A stretch of 8,116 bases of DNA, taken from NCBI GenBank assembly GCA_031256695.1, contig JAIRQB010000014.1, positions 1-8,116 on the forward strand. Direction: 5' to 3'. Under the pieces are notes generated by a model. It ran no database searches. It was given only the letters and a program-made list of their open reading frames with translations, and had not been told where the DNA came from. The position numbers and the translations under genes were made by a program. Origin of the DNA: Elusimicrobiota bacterium. Lineage in GTDB: Bacteria > Elusimicrobiota > Endomicrobiia > Endomicrobiales > Endomicrobiaceae. This document shows, in pieces, positions 6,048-8,116 of this stretch; position 1 is the stretch's first letter, and every line of letters starts with the position of its first letter.

Positions 6048-6114
6048 GCCTGCTTCTATCCAAAAAGCGCAATGCGCTTGTCTCTGTCAAAATTGCGCCA
6101 AATGACACCAAGAG
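6008..6114 (+). repeat. Mosaic GC-rich intergenic repeat, copy A
   Basis: This block shares several separate elements with the opposite strand of 7992-8116. The first is CTATGTGTTTGCGCA. The second is a 22-bp exact match (6077-6098 here, 8010-8031 inverted), preceded in both places by TTCTATC and A-rich bases. The third is AATGACACCA (6101-6110 here, 8085-8094 inverted). The order of elements differs between copies, so it is a shuffled rather than a simple repeat. A 15-bp near-palindrome (AAGCGCA-A-TGCGCTT, 6065-6079) lies inside. No coding potential is evident; the frames crossing it are repetitive. Confidence 0.75.
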
Positions 6115-6192
6115 TTTTGCAAATTAAAAAAACAATCATTTTTAATCCTTAAAAAGTATAGAATACAGGCGCAGGCAAAGATGCGGAAATAG

Positions 6193-6297
6193 ACTATAAG
6201 TAAGCGGATAAACGGCGCGCTTGATTTGAATACAGACGCCATTGAAAAAGTTGCGCAGGCAATTGCAATTTCTAATGCTTTTAAAAACGGAATTTAA
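6193..6297 (+). pseudogene. C-terminal remnant of an unknown gene upstream of rtcB
   Basis: After an in-frame TAG at 6190-6192 there are 34 open codons ending in TAA (6295-6297), including INGALDLNTDAIEKVAQAI and then SNAFKNGI. The composition looks like real protein (amphipathic Ala/Ile/Val helix, few rare residues). There is no ATG or GTG start, only a mid-frame TTG at 6226. It ends 15 nt before the rtcB ATG, at normal operon spacing. I read it as the surviving 3' end of a gene once co-transcribed with rtcB, its upstream part lost at or near the repeat block. I do not recognise the family. It could also be chance. Confidence 0.4.
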
Positions 6298-6312
6298 TAT
6301 TTGGGAGGCAAA

Positions 6313-7482
6313 ATGCAAATTATTGAAACAGAAAATTTAGAAGTAAAGTCTTGGTGCGGAGAAATAGAGGTCAATGCTATGCGGCAAATTATGAATTTGT
6401 CAAAACTCCCCTTTGCTTTTCACCATATCGCTTTAATGCCTGATTGTCATAGCGGATACGGTATGCCTATAGGCGGCGTCTTGGCTTGTCAAAATGTCAT
6501 TATTCCAAATGCCGTAGGCGTTGATATAGGTTGCGGGATGCATGCCGTTAAAACTTCTCTTACAGAAATTGATATTGAAAAACTAAAACATATTTTAGAT
6601 GCGATAAGGGGTCAAATTCCATTAGGTTTTGACCACAGAAAGACGCCCGTTGAAATAACTTCTCTTGAAGAATGGAAAGAGAAAACTAAAACAGATATGA
6701 CTGTTGTTTCCCGTCAATACTATGCCGCTACATTTCAAGCGGGGACGCTTGGCGGCGGAAATCATTTTATTGAAATTCAAAAAGGCTCAGACGGCTATAT
6801 TTGGTTTATGATACACAGCGGCAGCAGAAATATAGGCAAACAAGTAGCCGATTATTACAATAGAGAGGCAAAAGAGATGAATGCTCTCTATTTTTCATCA
6901 GTTCCCCGAGAGGCTGATTTGGCTTTTATCCCAGTGGGCAGTCCGTTTTTTAAAGAATATCTCGCTGAAATGAATTTTTGCGTGGAATTTGCCGCTTTCA
7001 ACAGAAATTTGATGGCTGATATTATCAAAGAGATTTTTCTCAAAGAAAATAGCGCCTGCTCTTTTAATGATGAAATTGACATAGCGCACAATTACTGCAA
7101 AAACGAAAAGCATTTTGATACAAATGTTTGGGTTCACAGAAAGGGCGCTACCGCCGCAAGCGAAGGGCAAATCGGCATTATTCCCGGCTCACAAGGAACA
7201 AAATCCTATATAGTAAAAGGACTCGGCAATGCTGAAAGTTTTAAGTCTTGCTCACACGGCGCAGGGCGGGCAATGGGGCGCAAAGAGGCTATAAGGACAT
7301 TGAATTTGGAAGCGGAAAAAGAGAGATTAGATGCGCAAGGCATTTTGCATTCAATAAGGGGCAAAAGCGATTTAGAAGAAGCGCCGAGCGCTTATAAAAA
7401 TATAGAAACTGTTATGGAAGCGCAAAAAGATTTAGTTGAAATTCAAATAGAATTAAGCCCTCTTGCCGTAGTTAAAGGATAA
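6313..7482 (+). CDS. rtcB: RNA ligase RtcB
   Basis: A protein of 389 aa, close to bacterial RtcB length. RtcB joins RNA 2',3'-cyclic phosphate or 3'-phosphate ends to 5'-hydroxyl ends, using GTP and Mn2+, in tRNA or other RNA repair. MPDCHSGYGMPIGGVLA (42-58) and VGVDIGCGMHAV (68-79) contain the metal ligands Asp71 and Cys74. GGGNHF supplies His151, MIHSGSRNIG His168 and AHNY His259. HRKGATAASEGQIGIIPGSQ (275-294) and GTKSYIVKGL build the GTP site, and SHGAGR holds His315, the residue guanylylated during catalysis. The spacing of these residues agrees with the E. coli enzyme. The start at 6313 is chosen because GGAGG (6304-6308) lies four bases upstream; a TTG at 6301 is unlikely. No rtcA or archease gene is present nearby. 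tRNA-Ser follows 90 bp later with no clear terminator between them. Confidence 0.96.
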   Translation: MQIIETENLEVKSWCGEIEVNAMRQIMNLSKLPFAFHHIALMPDCHSGYGMPIGGVLACQNVIIPNAVGVDIGCGMHAVKTSLTEIDIEKLKHILDAIRGQIPLGFDHRKTPVEITSLEEWKEKTKTDMTVVSRQYYAATFQAGTLGGGNHFIEIQKGSDGYIWFMIHSGSRNIGKQVADYYNREAKEMNALYFSSVPREADLAFIPVGSPFFKEYLAEMNFCVEFAAFNRNLMADIIKEIFLKENSACSFNDEIDIAHNYCKNEKHFDTNVWVHRKGATAASEGQIGIIPGSQGTKSYIVKGLGNAESFKSCSHGAGRAMGRKEAIRTLNLEAEKERLDAQGILHSIRGKSDLEEAPSAYKNIETVMEAQKDLVEIQIELSPLAVVKG

Positions 7483-7572
7483 ACTATTGCTGTAGTTTAG
7501 CGGCGGCATTATAGGCAATAAGTATGCGGCGCATTGCTGTATGCGACAGAATTGTCTCTATCGCAAAACAAA

Positions 7573-7659
7573 GGAGAGGTGGCCGAGCGGCTTAAGGCGG
7601 CAGTCTCGAAAACTGCTATGCGGGAAACCGCATCGGGGGTTCAAATCCCCCCCTCTCCG
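7573..7659 (+). tRNA. tRNA-Ser(CGA)
   Basis: A complete class II tRNA. The acceptor stem GGAGAGG (7573-7579) pairs with CCTCTCC (7652-7658), with G at 7659 as discriminator, the usual base for serine. The D arm has GCC/GGC. The anticodon stem GCAGT/ACTGC (7600-7604, 7612-7616) encloses the loop CTCGAAA with anticodon CGA at 7607-7609, reading UCG. A long variable arm has a 6-bp stem (ATGCGG/CCGCAT, 7618-7633) typical of Ser. The T arm is GGGGG-TTCAAAT-CCCCC (7635-7651). The 3' CCA is not encoded and must be added by CCA-adding enzyme. No intron is present. A degenerate inverted copy of its 5' part lies at 7940-8002. Confidence 0.97.
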
Positions 7660-7729
7660 AGTATCTTTTGTTAACAGCGGCGAGAAAATTTAAACTTTAA
7701 AAGTTTTTCTCTTAATAGTTTCTTAAAAG

Positions 7730-7762
7730 AAAAGCCAAAGATTTTTTAAGTCTTTGGCTTTT
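7730..7762 (+). terminator. Intrinsic terminator after tRNA-Ser
   Basis: AAAAGCCAAAGA (7730-7741) and TCTTTGGCTTTT (7751-7762) form a perfect 12-bp stem with a 9-nt loop, followed by further T residues (T tract 7759-7765). It ends the tRNA transcript and, by the lack of an earlier terminator, perhaps also rtcB read-through. Confidence 0.88.
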
Positions 7763-7765
7763 TTT

Positions 7766-7939
7766 GTTTGGGTTTTAAAAATACGGGTTTCATTTTACGG
7801 TTTGAAAGTTCTGTTTTGGCGGACTTATCAAGTTTCTTGTTTTCAATACTGCAAATATGAAGGTCAGTCGCCCGACCAAAGTTCTGTTTTCCTCTGTTGT
7901 AATTTCAGCCTCATAGTTTGGCGCGGGTATAAAAGTCAG
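7766..7939. other. Non-coding stretch with no recognised gene
   Basis: Between the tRNA terminator and the tRNA-like fragment I find no gene with a start and SD on either strand. The only structure seen is a 13-bp direct repeat AAAGTTCTGTTTT (7805-7817 and 7878-7890). A 61-codon frame is open on the minus strand (7975-7793) but has no normal start near its 5' end and begins inside the tRNA-like fragment. Confidence 0.5.
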
Positions 7940-8002
7940 GCAGTTTAAGACAGTCGCCTTAAGCCGCTCGGGCGCCTATCCTTTGTTTTGTGATAGAGAC
8001 AA
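7940..8002 (-). pseudogene. Degenerate partial copy of tRNA-Ser with its 5' flank
   Basis: Read on the minus strand, 8002-7940 aligns with 7552-7616 on the plus strand: about 63 bases with few substitutions and a 2-nt deletion in the anticodon loop. The match covers the 5' flank (TTGTCTCTATC, CAAAACAAAG) and the tRNA from base 1 to the end of the anticodon stem. The tRNA-like part is 7981-7940. Changes include T8 to C, a mismatch in the D stem and the missing CG of the anticodon. The variable arm, T arm and acceptor 3' strand are absent, so no tRNA can form. Confidence 0.85.
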
Positions 8003-8041
8003 GTGCGATGCGCAATTTTGACAGAGACAAGTGCGATGCGC
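7992..8041 (-). repeat. 28-bp-period tandem repeat next to the pseudo-tRNA
   Basis: Two 22-bp units (7992-8013 and 8020-8041) differ at one base and are offset by 28 bp. Each holds AGAGACAAGTGCGATGCGC on the plus strand. The inner unit continues directly into the flank of the tRNA-Ser copy and the outer one matches copy A of the mosaic repeat. Confidence 0.85.
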
Positions 8042-8116
8042 GGTTTAGATAGAAACCGGCGCTCGGCGCAATTCGCTAATGCTCTGGTGTCATTCGTGGC
8101 GTGCGCAAACGCATAG
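7992..8116 (-). repeat. Mosaic GC-rich repeat, copy B, inverted relative to copy A
   Basis: The reverse complement of this end of the window contains the same building blocks as 6008-6114: CTATGCGTTTGCGCA (8116-8102), AATGACACCA (8094-8085), TTCTATCTAAA and a 22-bp exact match (8031-8010). The copy may continue past the window edge. Together the two copies bracket the coding remnant, rtcB and tRNA-Ser in opposite orientation. Confidence 0.75.

Noticed and set aside
5920..6111. 63-codon minus-strand frame across the hairpin and tandem repeat, encoding a repeated AAQTHS
   Set aside because: It is produced by the 18-bp tandem repeat (18 bp gives 6 codons per unit), overlaps the nrdJ end and hairpin, and has no SD.
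6117..6164. Possible promoter before rtcB with a -10-like TATAGAAT at 6157
   Set aside because: No acceptable -35 box is found 16-18 bp upstream; the nearest TTGCAA is far too distant.
7487..7515. Possible promoter for tRNA-Ser (TTGCTG, 17 bp, TATAGG)
   Set aside because: Spacing is right but only three and four of six bases match, so I do not list it as a feature.
7754..7948. 64-codon plus-strand frame after the tRNA terminator
   Set aside because: It starts inside the terminator stem, has no SD, runs through the tRNA-like fragment, and resembles no protein.
7793..7975. 61-codon open minus-strand frame beginning in the tRNA-like fragment
   Set aside because: It has no ATG or GTG start near its 5' end, no SD and no recognisable family. 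Openness alone is weak evidence at this length.
7940..7981. A second functional tRNA on the minus strand
   Set aside because: It has no T arm, variable arm or matching acceptor 3' strand, the conserved T8 is lost, and the anticodon loop is shortened by two bases.
6008..8116. CRISPR array or transposon with its own transposase
   Set aside because: Repeats are too few, irregular and shuffled for CRISPR, and no transposase or integrase gene is present in the window.

Overview
The window is an AT-rich (low GC) bacterial chromosomal segment that uses the standard genetic code, with purine-rich Shine-Dalgarno (SD) sites in front of most genes. It carries conserved housekeeping genes plus an oxygen-independent, B12-dependent (class II) ribonucleotide reductase, which fits an anaerobic or microaerobic bacterium. 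The gene style is compatible with a deep-branching low-GC lineage such as Elusimicrobiota/Endomicrobium. That placement is only an impression and I cannot verify it here.

Left half (1-2607, all minus strand): a translation cluster, read right to left. A strong sigma70-type promoter (2579-2607) drives rpmE (ribosomal protein L31 with an unusual basic tail). An intrinsic-terminator-like hairpin follows (2152-2190), then prfA (release factor RF1), prmC (the methyltransferase that modifies the GGQ glutamine of RF1) and the first 57 codons of a GNAT acetyltransferase that runs off the left edge. prfA and prmC have no visible SD. prfA starts 15 nt after the hairpin, and prmC starts in a TAATG overlap with a 14-codon leader ORF.

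Centre (2608-5934): the divergent spacer of about 470 bp holds NrdR-box operators. One pair with 32-bp spacing overlaps a TTGACA promoter, and a weaker second pair with the same spacing lies further upstream. After them comes a leader of about 195 nt that can form stem-loops, then nrdR (ATP-cone/zinc-ribbon repressor) and nrdJ (class II reductase). This reads as an autoregulated deoxynucleotide-supply operon.

Right part (5935-8116): a perfect 10-bp hairpin after nrdJ, a GC-rich mosaic repeat region with an 18-bp tandem duplication, a 34-codon coding remnant of an unknown gene, rtcB (RNA ligase), tRNA-Ser(CGA) and its terminator. Then comes a non-coding tail containing a degenerate, inverted partial copy of the same tRNA-Ser with its 5' flank, and a second inverted copy of the mosaic repeat. 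The rtcB/tRNA segment is thus bracketed by inverted repeats of one family, the part of the window with the clearest sign of rearrangement or mobility.

I saw no defence system, CRISPR array, transposase or recognisable new multi-gene system. The least explained parts are the repeat family, the tRNA-Ser duplication and the structured nrdR leader.
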